Positions 1 to 7,077 are shown, counted from the stretch's first letter. The stretch is DNA of 14,525 nt from Chloroflexota bacterium (GCA_005880345.1 VBGE01000136.1:1-14525), one strand, 5' to 3'. Notes: generated from the letters alone by a model not told the origin. Translations and numbers: made by a program.

Positions 1-2382
1 GAGGGCGCTGCCGGCGCCGAGCGCGTAGAGGGCCACCTGCAGGTCGCGCCGCCTGCGTGCTATGGGCCGGCCGCTTTTGTAGTCGATGATTCGCCATCCG
101 TCATCGGTGCGATCGATCCGGTCGATGACACCGCGCAGCTTCCACCCGTCCACCGCGACGTCGAAGGGTTGCTCCACAAACGATGGCGCCGTCTCGAATC
201 CGCCGCGCACCCGGTATGCCTCGAGCTCGGCGGCGCCGATGCGCTTGAAAGCCGGCGCGCGCCGCGGATCGGGAAACTCCACGCCCGCCCAGACCTCATC
301 GTGGATCGACCTCAGGCGGCCGGAACCCACCTGATGGCCTTGGCGGCGCAGCTCGCCCGCCTGGCGCAGCACCTCATGCAGGATCACGCCGTGAACAGCC
401 TCCGCACTCGGGATGACGGGCAACCGTCGCACGTGCCGGTACCAGTACTGGCGCGGGCAATCGCGATATGCGGTCATGCCGCTGTACGAAAGATTCACCT
501 CGCCATGGCTCGGCTCGAGCACTACTTCGGGCGGCACCGAGATGGAGGCGGCGACTTCGGCGCGCTCGAGGATGCGCGGCCCCGCCTGGCGCACCTCGGC
601 CAGGAAGCGCGATTCCCGCCACCGGCGACCTCCCTCGTAGTGCTTGGCCCACGTGAGGTACAGGCCCAACCGCGCTCGCGTCATCGCGACGTAGAGCAAC
701 CGCCGCTCCTCGGCCAATACATCCTCGCGCCCCCGCACCAGTGGCTCGAGCACCGCAGGCGGCAGCTCGAACCGAGGCGAGCGCCCGTACTGCGGCAAAC
801 GCCCCTCGACCAGCGACGGCACGAAGACGATGTCGAACTCCAGGCCTTTCGATTGGTGAATCGTCATCACCTGGACGGCGTCGACGGCGTCGATCGGCGC
901 CGGCTCCTCGTCCTCGCCCGACAGCAAGACCAGCTCGAGGTGGCGGAGGTACGCGTCGAGCGAGTGGTCGGGCGACGACTCGCAGAATTCGCCGATGGTC
1001 TCGCCTAACCGGACCACGTTGGGAGTCGCAGGATATCGCGACTGCTCCATGAGCTCGTAGAAGAGATCGCGCACGTCGAGGCTTTGCGCGGCCGATGTAA
1101 AACGTTCAACCAACGGCGCAAAGCGAACCATCTCCGGCCGCGATTCAGCGCGCGCCAGCGCAATCTCGTCCGCCGGGTCCCGCAAGACGCGCAGAACTGC
1201 GATGAGGTCCCTCACCTCTGGCCGGTCGTAGAAACCATGCCCGCCGATGACGACGTGCGGGATGCGCAGTTCGACCAGGGCGCGCGCCACGGGCTGGGCA
1301 ATCGCGTGGGTGCGGCAGAGCACGGCGATGGACGACGGCGCCGCGCCCGCCCCGATCAACCGCCGGATCTCGCTTGCAATGGCGGCCGCCTCGGCTCCTC
1401 CGTCTTCGCACTCGAGGATGAGCAGCGGCCGGCCCGGCGCATCTGACCGCAGGTCCTTGGCCAGGCGGTCGGGGTTGTGGTCGATGAGCGCGCGCGCCGC
1501 GGCCACAATCCGCCGCGAGCTACGACGGTTGCGACCAAGCGTGATGGTGGTTGCGTTCGGGAAGCTGCCGAGGAAACGTTCGAGGCTCGCGCGCGACGCG
1601 CCGCGAAACCGATAGATCGACTGGTCGTCGTCGCCGACGACGAACGGGTCACCATCGCGCGCGATCAGCTCGACGATGCGCTCCTGCGCGAGGTTCAGGT
1701 CCTGGTACTCGTCGACGAGCAGGTGCGGGTGGCGGGCGGCGTATCGCTGCAGGACCGCGGGATTCTGCTCGAACATCCGGACGGCGAGCAGCAGGAGGTC
1801 ATCGAAATCCAGCCACCGGCGCTTGCGACACTCCCGCTCATAGGCGCGGAACAGCCTCATGCAGGCGCGCATCAACTCGCCGCGCTCCGCGTCATCGGTC
1901 ACCTCGGCCCATTTCGCGAGGCGGTCGAGCGGCACCAGCTCCTGCTTCAAGCGCTCGAGCATCTGCAGCAGCGGTCCGACCAGGTCGTCCGGGCGCTCGT
2001 CTCCGGTCAGCGCCACGTCGGCCAGGCCCCACATGAGCTCGCGGGTGAAGATCCATCGTTCCGCCCCGGTCAAGATCCCGAAGCCTGGCGGCACTCCGAT
2101 GGTGCGGCCGTCCTCGCGCAGCCAGCTCAAGGCGAGGGAGTGGAACGTGCCCACCGCCGGCGCCGGCCGGTCGATCAGCCCCTCGATGCGCTGACGCATC
2201 TGGGCGGCCGCCCGCTCTGTGAAAGTCATGACGAGGATCGATTCCGGCGCCACACCCGACGCGACCAGGCGCCGGAACCGCTCCGCGATGACCGCTGTCT
2301 TGCCTGTACCCGCGCCGGCCACGACACGCACCGGGCCGGAGCCCAGCGCCGCCGCGCGCAGCTGCTCGCGCCCGAGCTTCAT
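1..2382 (-). CDS. UvrD/PcrA-type superfamily 1 helicase with C-terminal PD-(D/E)XK nuclease domain (3' end outside window)
   Basis: ATP-dependent 3'-5' DNA helicase fused to a RecB/AddB-like nuclease, expected in DNA repair or recombination. The minus frame from ATG 2382 is open to base 1 (794 codons, no stop), so the C-terminus is missing. Visible motifs: Q-motif Gln7, Walker A AGAGTGKT (22-29), Ib GTFHSLA (78-84), Walker B LLVDEYQDLN (221-230), III VVGDDDQSIYRFRGA (248-262), IV around 283-289, V VMTIHQSKGLEFD (505-517), VI EERRLLYVAMTRAR (558-571). After a linker comes the nuclease: LSYSGMTAYRDCPRQYWYR (631-649), GVIDRID (751-757), IIDYKSGR (765-772) and LQVALYA (781-787), giving Asp754, Asp767 and Lys769 as likely metal/catalytic residues. 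The interval between motifs IV and V looks short and lacks the PRRGIG-type motif of PcrA domain 2B. It follows the DUF721 gene by 13 bases, so it is probably the last visible gene of the dnaA operon. No good Shine-Dalgarno; an overlapping five-codon ORF may couple its translation. Family is certain; subfamily is not. Confidence 0.93.
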   Translation of the reverse strand, partial: MKLGREQLRAAALGSGPVRVVAGAGTGKTAVIAERFRRLVASGVAPESILVMTFTERAAAQMRQRIEGLIDRPAPAVGTFHSLALSWLREDGRTIGVPPGFGILTGAERWIFTRELMWGLADVALTGDERPDDLVGPLLQMLERLKQELVPLDRLAKWAEVTDDAERGELMRACMRLFRAYERECRKRRWLDFDDLLLLAVRMFEQNPAVLQRYAARHPHLLVDEYQDLNLAQERIVELIARDGDPFVVGDDDQSIYRFRGASRASLERFLGSFPNATTITLGRNRRSSRRIVAAARALIDHNPDRLAKDLRSDAPGRPLLILECEDGGAEAAAIASEIRRLIGAGAAPSSIAVLCRTHAIAQPVARALVELRIPHVVIGGHGFYDRPEVRDLIAVLRVLRDPADEIALARAESRPEMVRFAPLVERFTSAAQSLDVRDLFYELMEQSRYPATPNVVRLGETIGEFCESSPDHSLDAYLRHLELVLLSGEDEEPAPIDAVDAVQVMTIHQSKGLEFDIVFVPSLVEGRLPQYGRSPRFELPPAVLEPLVRGREDVLAEERRLLYVAMTRARLGLYLTWAKHYEGGRRWRESRFLAEVRQAGPRILERAEVAASISVPPEVVLEPSHGEVNLSYSGMTAYRDCPRQYWYRHVRRLPVIPSAEAVHGVILHEVLRQAGELRRQGHQVGSGRLRSIHDEVWAGVEFPDPRRAPAFKRIGAAELEAYRVRGGFETAPSFVEQPFDVAVDGWKLRGVIDRIDRTDDGWRIIDYKSGRPIARRRRDLQVALYALGAGSAL

Positions 2383-2396
2383 GCCGCCGGCACCAT
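2379..2396 (-). other. Five-codon overlapping mini-ORF between DUF721 gene and helicase gene
   Basis: The minus strand reads ATG-GTG-CCG-GCG-GCA-TGA. Its ATG shares a base with the DUF721 stop (TGATG) and its TGA overlaps the helicase ATG (ATGA). This could bridge the 13-base gap by termination-reinitiation. The overlaps are seen directly; function is inference, and so short an ORF can arise by chance. Confidence 0.35.
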
Positions 2397-2692
2397 CAAA
2401 TCGGTGACGACCGGCCGATGCGCACGCGCAGGGTTCGGACCTTCCGCCCCAGGTCCGGGCGGTTCAGCCGCGCCAGGATCGACTCCGCATCCAGCCTCAG
2501 CTGGTGCGCCAGGGCGGGGCTCGACGTGCTGACCACCAGAGTGCCCGAGCGGAGCTCCACCTCGTCGCACAGGCGCGCCACGTCGGGACCCAGCAGCGTG
2601 CGAAAAGCGACGGCAACCTGGAGACCCATCAGGCGCGCCCCGCCGGGCTGCCGGCGCACGATCCGGGGCAGGATATTGCCCAGCTTATCCAC
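2396..2692 (-). CDS. DUF721 / DciA-like protein
   Basis: A 98-residue protein of the DUF721 family. The family includes DciA, which loads or assists the replicative helicase DnaB in bacteria lacking DnaC/DnaI; that role here is inference. Typical features are the N-terminal LGNILPRIVRR helix, the central FRTLLGPDVARLCDEVEL block, the GTLVVSTSSPALAHQLRL segment (about residues 50-67) and a basic C-terminus ending VRTLRVRIGRSSPI. The start is GTG at 2692, inside the end of recF (8-base overlap), which implies translational coupling. Length suits the short KH-like DUF721 proteins encoded after recF in many Actinobacteria and Chloroflexota. The stop TGA overlaps the ATG of a mini-ORF leading to the helicase gene. 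Confidence 0.85.
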   Translation of the reverse strand: MDKLGNILPRIVRRQPGGARLMGLQVAVAFRTLLGPDVARLCDEVELRSGTLVVSTSSPALAHQLRLDAESILARLNRPDLGRKVRTLRVRIGRSSPI

Positions 2693-2693
2693 A
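2685..2693 (+). promoter_or_regulatory. Perfect consensus DnaA box inside the recF/DUF721 overlap
   Basis: The plus strand reads TTATCCACA, identical to the classical consensus. It covers the recF stop codon and the DUF721 start codon. It could be a DnaA-binding site outside the origin, or a chance result of the Cys-Gly-stop codons of RecF. Confidence 0.5.
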
Positions 2694-3770
2694 GGCCTGA
2701 ATCCGGCCCTCCTCGACCGTCCAGACCATGGCCCGCGCGATCAGTTCCGGCGGAAAAGGGCCGGCCTCGACTGACGTGATGATCACCTGGCCCCCACCAG
2801 CCACCTCGTTCAGGAGGGCCGCCCGCCGCTCGCCGTCGAGCTCCGAGAGGACGTCGTCCAGCAAGAGCACGGGACGCTCCCCAGTGCGCGCTTCGATCAG
2901 CGCGGCTTCGGCCAGCTTCAGGCTGACCACCGCCGTCCGCTGTTGGCCCTGGGATGCGAATGACCGGGCGTCCTGGCCGTCCAGCAGCACGAGCAGGTCG
3001 TCGCGGTGCGGGCCGATGCTGGTGGTCCCTCGGCGGAGGTCTTCGGCCAGCGAGTTTTGCACAGCTTGAGCCAGGTTTTCCGGAGGCCCGATATAGCGGA
3101 TTTCGAGGCGTTCTCCGACGGCAATCTGGCGATGGCAGCGCGCCGCCACGGGTTCCAGCTCGCTCACCGCTTTGGCGCGGGCGTCAACGATTTCGGTCGC
3201 CACCTTGACGAGCTCCTGGTCCCACGCCTGGAGAGTGTCCTCGCCACCCTCGCCGCCCGCGATGCGCTTGAGCAGGCTGTTGCGCTGCTCGAGGATCCGG
3301 CGCAGCGCGGCGAGCGCGCGGGCATGGCCCGGCTCGACCTGGACCAGCATCTGGTTGAGAAAGCGGCGCCGCAGCTCCGGGCCGGCCTTGACCAGGCCGA
3401 GGTCGTCCGGCCAGAAGAGCGTGACCCGGAAGTTGCCAGGCAGGTCGAACGCGCGCCGCCTTGCCCCATCGACCTCGATGGTGCGTTTCGTGCGCTCGCC
3501 CTCGACGTCAAGCGCGATCGCCAGCTCGCGGGTGAGCGCACCGTCCTCGATCGCTGCCTCGATGCGCGAGCCAGGTCCGACCGGGCCCACGAGCTCGGAC
3601 TCGCGACGCGCCCGCGGCGAGGACGAGAGCGCCAGCATGGCGACCGCTTCGAGCAGGTTCGTCTTGCCCTGCCCGTTGGCGCCGATGAACACGTTGACGC
3701 CGGCTCCAGGCGAGAGGTCGAGCTGGGCGTAGTTGCGATGGTTCTTCAGTTGGAGCCGGCGAAGGCGCAC
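2685..3770 (-). CDS. recF: DNA replication and repair protein RecF
   Basis: SMC-like ATPase that with RecO and RecR helps load RecA at single-strand gaps in damaged or stalled replication intermediates. The 361-residue length is normal. It starts MRLRRLQLKNHRNYAQLDL, with Walker A GANGQGKTN at 30-38, the ABC signature SQGQQRT at 273-279 and Walker B VLLLDDVLSELD at 301-312, in the expected order. The start is GTG at 3770, 11 bases after the dnaN stop and without a clear Shine-Dalgarno, suggesting coupling to dnaN. The stop TAA at 2685-2687 lies inside the DUF721 gene and forms the first three bases of a plus-strand DnaA-box consensus. Confidence 0.97.
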   Translation of the reverse strand: MRLRRLQLKNHRNYAQLDLSPGAGVNVFIGANGQGKTNLLEAVAMLALSSSPRARRESELVGPVGPGSRIEAAIEDGALTRELAIALDVEGERTKRTIEVDGARRRAFDLPGNFRVTLFWPDDLGLVKAGPELRRRFLNQMLVQVEPGHARALAALRRILEQRNSLLKRIAGGEGGEDTLQAWDQELVKVATEIVDARAKAVSELEPVAARCHRQIAVGERLEIRYIGPPENLAQAVQNSLAEDLRRGTTSIGPHRDDLLVLLDGQDARSFASQGQQRTAVVSLKLAEAALIEARTGERPVLLLDDVLSELDGERRAALLNEVAGGGQVIITSVEAGPFPPELIARAMVWTVEEGRIQACG

Positions 3771-3781
3771 TGACCGGTGCG

Positions 3782-4927
3782 CTACGACATCGCCACCCGC
3801 ACGGGCATGATCACGTACAGGTAGTGGTCTTTGCCCGGCGGGCGCATCAGCCCCGGGCTGAGAGGCCCGTCGAACAGAAGCTCGACCTTGTCCTCCCCAA
3901 TCACACCGAGGGCGTCCAGGACGTAGCGGGCATTGAACGCGATCTGGATGTCGGATCCGTCGACGTCGGCGGCCATCTCGGCCTTGCTGTCGCCGACCTC
4001 GTTGGTGGTGGCCGAAAGTGTCAGGGCGCCGGCCTGCGCCTTGACGCGGATGACGTTGGCGCTGTCGCGCGCAAACAGCGATACGGCTCGCACTGTCTGG
4101 GTCAGCTCGCTCGTGTTCACGGCCACCGTGGTCGAGCTCTTGCTGGGGATAACCTGTGCGTAGTTTGGATACTTTCCGTCGATCAGCCTCGAGGTGAGCT
4201 CTGAGGTCCCGGCGCGGAAGAAGACCTGGTTGCGGGCCTTCGAGATGATGACCTCGACCTTGCCGCCCTCGCCTTTCAGCACCCTCGCCAGCTCCGCCAG
4301 CGCACGAGCCGGCACGATGAGGCTGGCCTCGAGGTCGCTCGGTCCGGCCGCCGCCAGCTTGCGCACCGCAAGGCGATGCCCATCGGTCGCGGCCAGCGTC
4401 AGGCTCTGCCCCTGGACCTGGACCAGCACGCCGGTCAGCACCGGTCGCGCCTCATCCGTGGACGCAGCCATTTGCGTCTGCTCGACCGCTCCGACCAGCT
4501 CATCGAGCGCAACCTCCAGGCGATCGCCCTCGTCAGGGCGCGGGCCTGGTGGAAACTCCTCGGCCTCGATGCATTTGATGTGCGTGTCGAAACGCGCGCA
4601 GCGCAAACCGAGCGATTGCGTCGCGGAGTCGAGAGTCATCTCCAGCTCGTCGTCCGGCAAGGTGCCGACGAAGTCGGTGAGCAACCTGGCCGGTGCTGTG
4701 GTCGAACCCTCGACCGAAACTTCGGCCGGCACCACCTTGCGGATCCCGATCTCGAGATTCGTGGCGGTGAGGGCGAGCCCATCGGCGGTCGTCTCGATGA
4801 GGATGTTGTTCAGGATGGGCAGGGTGGTCCGGCTCGATATGGCGCGCGAGACGACCTGTAGAGCCTGACCCAGGACCGCAGGCCTGCAGGTGACCCTCAT
4901 TTGGGCAGCTAGAACTTTGGCATTCAC
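3782..4927 (-). CDS. dnaN: DNA polymerase III beta subunit (sliding clamp)
   Basis: The ring-shaped processivity clamp that tethers DNA polymerase III and binds repair factors through clamp-binding peptides. The 381 residues match the three-domain clamp. Recognisable blocks: VSRAISSRTTLPILNNILIE near the N-terminus, TNLEIGIRK, the central DEARPVLTGVLVQ and ATDGHRLAVRK, FRAGTSELTSRLIDGKYPNY, and the C-terminal YLYVIMPVRV that lies near the peptide-binding pocket. I chose GTG at 4927 because a G-rich Shine-Dalgarno (GGGGGA) lies about 8 bases upstream; ATG 4900 (starting MRVTCRPAVL) is the alternative and matches where many clamps begin. The gene follows dnaA after a 238-base gap holding DnaA boxes and an AT-rich segment. 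Confidence 0.97.
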   Translation of the reverse strand: MNAKVLAAQMRVTCRPAVLGQALQVVSRAISSRTTLPILNNILIETTADGLALTATNLEIGIRKVVPAEVSVEGSTTAPARLLTDFVGTLPDDELEMTLDSATQSLGLRCARFDTHIKCIEAEEFPPGPRPDEGDRLEVALDELVGAVEQTQMAASTDEARPVLTGVLVQVQGQSLTLAATDGHRLAVRKLAAAGPSDLEASLIVPARALAELARVLKGEGGKVEVIISKARNQVFFRAGTSELTSRLIDGKYPNYAQVIPSKSSTTVAVNTSELTQTVRAVSLFARDSANVIRVKAQAGALTLSATTNEVGDSKAEMAADVDGSDIQIAFNARYVLDALGVIGEDKVELLFDGPLSPGLMRPPGKDHYLYVIMPVRVAMS

Positions 4928-4941
4928 GACAGTTGTCCCCC
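4928..4941 (-). promoter_or_regulatory. Ribosome binding site of dnaN
   Basis: On the minus strand GGGGGA precedes GTG 4927 by about 8 bases. This supports the GTG start over ATG 4900, which has no such sequence in front. Confidence 0.5.
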
Positions 4942-4946
4942 GTTGA

Positions 4947-4959
4947 AAGAGATTCTCTT
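4947..4959. repeat. 13-bp odd palindrome upstream of dnaN
   Basis: AAGAGA-T-TCTCTT is a perfect inverted repeat with 6-base arms and a 1-base centre, at the edge of the AT-rich segment about 20 bases upstream of the dnaN start. It could be an operator or part of the unwinding region. Chance occurrence in AT-rich DNA is possible. Confidence 0.35.
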
Positions 4960-5003
4960 AATTGAAATTGTCCGTAACCGATAACAGTAAGCGCTGTGCA
5001 GAC

Positions 5004-5012
5004 TGTGGATGT
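5004..5012 (-). promoter_or_regulatory. DnaA-box-like site
   Basis: The minus strand reads ACATCCACA, two mismatches from TTATCCACA with the TCCACA core intact. It is the box nearest the AT-rich segment. Confidence 0.5.
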
Positions 5013-5039
5013 CGAGATCGTTTACAGATCGAAATGTGG

Positions 5040-5048
5040 CGTGGATAA
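5040..5048 (-). promoter_or_regulatory. DnaA box
   Basis: The minus strand reads TTATCCACG, one mismatch from TTATCCACA. It is the strongest box in the dnaA-dnaN gap. Confidence 0.65.
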
Positions 5049-5154
5049 GCTCCGGAGAACCGAAGTACGGGCCGGGTCTGGCTGTTGATTCGATGGGGAG
5101 AAGGTGACCACCCGCAGTCCATACCACCCGTCTCCCAAGCCTGTTCTCAAAACC

Positions 5155-5163
5155 TGTGGAAGC
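5155..5163 (-). promoter_or_regulatory. DnaA-box-like site just after dnaA
   Basis: The minus strand reads GCTTCCACA, keeping the TCCACA core but with mismatches in the first three positions. It lies directly after the dnaA stop region, in the same orientation as the other two boxes of this gap. Confidence 0.4.
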
Positions 5164-5165
5164 GC

Positions 5166-6548
5166 TCATTGCACGTACAGCTTTTCGCGGATCGCCTGCA
5201 CCTCGTAGCGAAGGCGCTCGTCTTCCTTCAGCTCGTTGGCGATCTTCTCGATGGAGTGCAGTGCCGTCGTGTGGTCGCGTCCGCCGAACGCCTTGCCGAT
5301 CGCCGGCAGTGAGGACGGCGTCTCCTCGCGCACCAGGTACATGGCGACCTGGCGCGGGAAAACGATGTGCTTGTCGCGTCGTTTCCCCTTCATATCGTCG
5401 AGCGTGACGTTGTAGTAATCAGCGACGAGAACCTGGATTCGCTCGACGTTGATCGGCTTGCGCGTGCCGGCCGGGATGATGTCGGAGAGCAGCCGCGCCG
5501 CCTCTTCCTGGTCGAGCTGCCGTTGATGCACAGCCGCGAACGCCTGCACGCGCGTAAGCGCACCCTCCAGCTCGCGGATGTTGCGCTGCACCTTGTGCGC
5601 GATGAAGCTCAAGACCTCTTCGGGGATGAGGCTCGAGTTGTCGCCCAGCTTGGAGTGGAGGATGGCGAGCCGCGTCTCGAAGTCCGGCGGCTGGATGTCG
5701 GCGATGAGCCCCCACTCGAATCGCGAGCGCAGCCGGTCCTCGAGGGTGGGGATCTCTTTGGGGGGCCGGTCCGACGAGATAACGATCTGCTTGTTGATCT
5801 CGTGCAGCGCATTGAAAGTGTGGAAGAACTCTTCTTTGGTGCGGTCTTTGCCGGCGAGGAACTGCACGTCGTCGATGAGCAGCACGTCGACGGTGCGGTA
5901 CTTGTGGCGGAACTCACCCATGCGGGCGGTGGCAATCGAGCTGATCACCTCGTTGGTGAATTGCTCCGACGTCAGGTAGACGACGCGCTTACGAGGGAAG
6001 CGATCGTGCACCTCGTGTCCGATGGCATGCATGAGGTGCGTCTTGCCCAGGCCCACTCCTCCATACAGGAAGAGCGGGTTGTAGCTGTCGCCCGGCGCCT
6101 CGGCCACCGCCTTCGCGGCGGCGTGCGCGAACTGCGAGTTGTGACCCACGACGAATGAGGAGAAACGGAAACGCGCGTTGAGCTCTGAGGAAACGATCAC
6201 CGGGACCTCGACCACCGGCTCGATGCCGTTGTCGCGGCCGTTGTCTGCGCCGTGGCCGTTGTTGTCGTCGCCATCGAACAGCATGTGCGCAGGTCGGTGT
6301 CCGGAAGGAGCAATCACGAAATCAATGTCGACCTCAGATCCGGTGACCGCCTGCAGCGTCTCCTGGATGAGCCCGGAGAAGCGATCCTCCAGCCAGTCCT
6401 TGGCCAGCTTGCTCGGCACGCCGATGCGAAAGGTCGCCCCGTCAGCGGAGACGACCGACGTGTTCTTGAGCCACATGTCGTAGGTCCGCTTGGCGAGCTG
6501 AAAGCGAAGCTCCTCCTGGACCTGCGACCAGATCTGGTCCTGGTTCAC
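5166..6548 (-). CDS. dnaA: Chromosomal replication initiator protein DnaA
   Basis: AAA+ ATPase that binds DnaA boxes, opens the origin and recruits the replicative helicase; also a transcription regulator. The 460 residues show all four domains: N-terminal domain I ([21 protein letters not shown], 6-26), a low-complexity Asn/Gly/Asp-rich linker (about 90-110), the AAA+ domain with Walker A GGVGLGKT (163-170) and Walker B LLIDDVQF (223-230), arginine-rich [11 protein letters not shown] (271-281), and DNA-binding domain IV with the signature [11 protein letters not shown] (422-432). The frame is open upstream to 6704, but I place the start at GTG 6548: the protein then begins with the family's usual domain I, and a GGAGGG Shine-Dalgarno lies about 8 bases upstream. 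Boxes on both sides of the gene suggest autoregulation, as known in other bacteria. Confidence 0.98.
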   Translation of the reverse strand: MNQDQIWSQVQEELRFQLAKRTYDMWLKNTSVVSADGATFRIGVPSKLAKDWLEDRFSGLIQETLQAVTGSEVDIDFVIAPSGHRPAHMLFDGDDNNGHGADNGRDNGIEPVVEVPVIVSSELNARFRFSSFVVGHNSQFAHAAAKAVAEAPGDSYNPLFLYGGVGLGKTHLMHAIGHEVHDRFPRKRVVYLTSEQFTNEVISSIATARMGEFRHKYRTVDVLLIDDVQFLAGKDRTKEEFFHTFNALHEINKQIVISSDRPPKEIPTLEDRLRSRFEWGLIADIQPPDFETRLAILHSKLGDNSSLIPEEVLSFIAHKVQRNIRELEGALTRVQAFAAVHQRQLDQEEAARLLSDIIPAGTRKPINVERIQVLVADYYNVTLDDMKGKRRDKHIVFPRQVAMYLVREETPSSLPAIGKAFGGRDHTTALHSIEKIANELKEDERLRYEVQAIREKLYVQ

Positions 6549-6566
6549 ACCGCCCCCTCCCTGGAT
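6549..6566 (-). promoter_or_regulatory. Ribosome binding site of dnaA
   Basis: The minus strand has GGGAGGGGG followed by CGGT and then GTG 6548. This purine-rich stretch decides the start in favour of 6548 over the longer upstream frame. Confidence 0.65.
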
Positions 6567-6604
6567 GTGCCCGCGCCAGGCCTTGCGGGCTGGTGCCATG
6601 GGCT

Positions 6605-6613
6605 TGTGGAGGA
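6605..6613 (-). promoter_or_regulatory. Weak DnaA-box-like site
   Basis: The plus strand reads TGTGGAGGA, the reverse of a TCCACA core with a diverged left end. It lies 33 bases from the better box at 6638 in the same orientation. Confidence 0.3.
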
Positions 6614-6637
6614 CAGGCTCAGCCCTTCTGTACAACC

Positions 6638-6646
6638 TGTGGACAA
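6638..6646 (-). promoter_or_regulatory. DnaA box
   Basis: The plus strand reads TGTGGACAA, i.e. TTGTCCACA on the minus strand, the consensus typical of GC-rich Actinobacteria and one base from TTATCCACA. Confidence 0.7.
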
Positions 6647-6774
6647 GTCGAGGTCTGTCTGCTGTCGGTCTATGGCCGCGTGCTCGCCCGGACAGCGACC
6701 CCAAGTTCGCGCTGCCGGCGACCGCGGATTCAACCGAAGCTCTTCGAGCATGAGCTTCCGCCTCCTTGGTGCCT

Positions 6775-6803
6775 TGTGGAAAAGAGCGGACCGGATTTCC
6801 ACA
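6775..6803. repeat. Inverted pair of DnaA-box-like sites
   Basis: TGTGGAAAA (6775-6783, minus-oriented box TTTTCCACA) faces ATTTCCACA (6795-6803, plus-oriented). The 8-base arms TGTGGAAA and TTTCCACA are perfectly complementary, with a 13-base spacer. Both keep the TCCACA core. Arrangement as an inverted pair suggests cooperative DnaA binding; a cruciform or RNA hairpin is an alternative reading. Confidence 0.6.
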
Positions 6804-6965
6804 GGCTGGCGGTCCCTGCCCGTCCGAAATCCACTATCCGTTCATCACCTAAATATGGAAGCGGAGTTGTACGACTATTGGTTGCTTGCTTGTTAGGAAT
6901 TGCTGATACGGAGTGCGGTGATTCGTACTGGGTTGTTGGTTTGTCGCGATTGTGCTACTGCTTCC

Positions 6966-6988
6966 GGCCGGGGAATATAACACCGGCC
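6966..6988. repeat. Short hairpin with AT-rich loop next to a DnaA box
   Basis: GGCCGG (6966-6971) and CCGGCC (6983-6988) are perfect inverted arms around an 11-base loop containing TATAAC (6976-6981), a possible -10 hexamer for the rpmH operon. No convincing -35 was found at 16-18 bases. The right arm abuts the DnaA box at 6989. Confidence 0.4.
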
Positions 6989-6997
6989 TGTGGATAC
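6989..6997 (-). promoter_or_regulatory. DnaA box near rpmH
   Basis: The plus strand reads TGTGGATAC, i.e. GTATCCACA on the minus strand, one mismatch from TTATCCACA. It lies about 80 bases upstream of rpmH and next to a hairpin. Confidence 0.6.
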
Positions 6998-7065
6998 CGC
7001 AAGGCACGTCGCCCCAGCGATGAAGTGATAGATGCGGTATCAAAGGACCGGTTCTTGGCCTCCGC

Positions 7066-7071
7066 TATATT
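7066..7071 (+). promoter_or_regulatory. Candidate -10 box of a leaderless rpmH transcript
   Basis: TATATT, one mismatch from TATAAT, ends 6 bases before ATC 7078, so a transcript would begin at or next to that codon. No -35 resembling TTGACA is seen at 16-18 bases. The same box-to-start geometry occurs at parA and approximately at the M16 protease gene. Confidence 0.4.
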
Positions 7072-7077
7072 GGCCCG

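Larger units (their letters stand above)
4928..5165 (-). other. Origin lobe between dnaA and dnaN (candidate unwinding region)
   Basis: This 238-base intergenic stretch holds three DnaA-box-like nonamers in the same minus-strand orientation (5155-5163, 5040-5048, 5004-5012). Next, in the direction of dnaN, is an AT-rich segment at 4941-4990 (17 G/C of 50, in otherwise GC-rich sequence). Co-oriented boxes pointing at an AT-rich tract before dnaN match the known B. subtilis arrangement, where DnaA assembles on boxes and opens the adjacent duplex. That this segment is the unwinding element is inference. Confidence 0.65.
6549..7077. other. Replication origin lobe between dnaA and rpmH
   Basis: A 529-base stretch without a convincing gene, between divergent dnaA and rpmH. 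It contains DnaA-box-like nonamers at 6638, 6775, 6795 and 6989 and a weaker one at 6605, a lower-GC stretch (40% GC over 6841-6900), and a short hairpin at 6966-6988. Position, boxes and strand switch support an origin. A dnaA promoter must lie here, but I found no convincing -35/-10 pair on the minus strand. Open frames crossing the region in several phases have no recognisable protein and look accidental. Confidence 0.8.

Noticed and set aside
425..660. CACGTG cores (about 429-434 and 647-652) as possible parS sites; also one near 13537
   Set aside because: The flanks do not match the TGTTTCACGTGAAACA consensus; only the 6-base centre is shared and all lie within coding sequence.
169..2532. 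Long plus-strand open frames (169-1008 and 1477-2532)
   Set aside because: They are antisense to the helicase-nuclease gene, whose motifs are complete on the minus strand; low-complexity Arg/Ala/Pro-rich translations are typical of GC-rich shadow frames.
3006..6158. Plus-strand frames opposite recF, dnaN and dnaA (for example 3006-3773, 4194-4868, 5367-6158)
   Set aside because: All lie opposite confidently identified genes and show no recognisable domains or ribosome binding sites.
6549..6704. N-terminal extension of DnaA from the upstream ATG 6704
   Set aside because: The extension is not DnaA-like, and a strong Shine-Dalgarno plus the canonical domain I place the start at GTG 6548.
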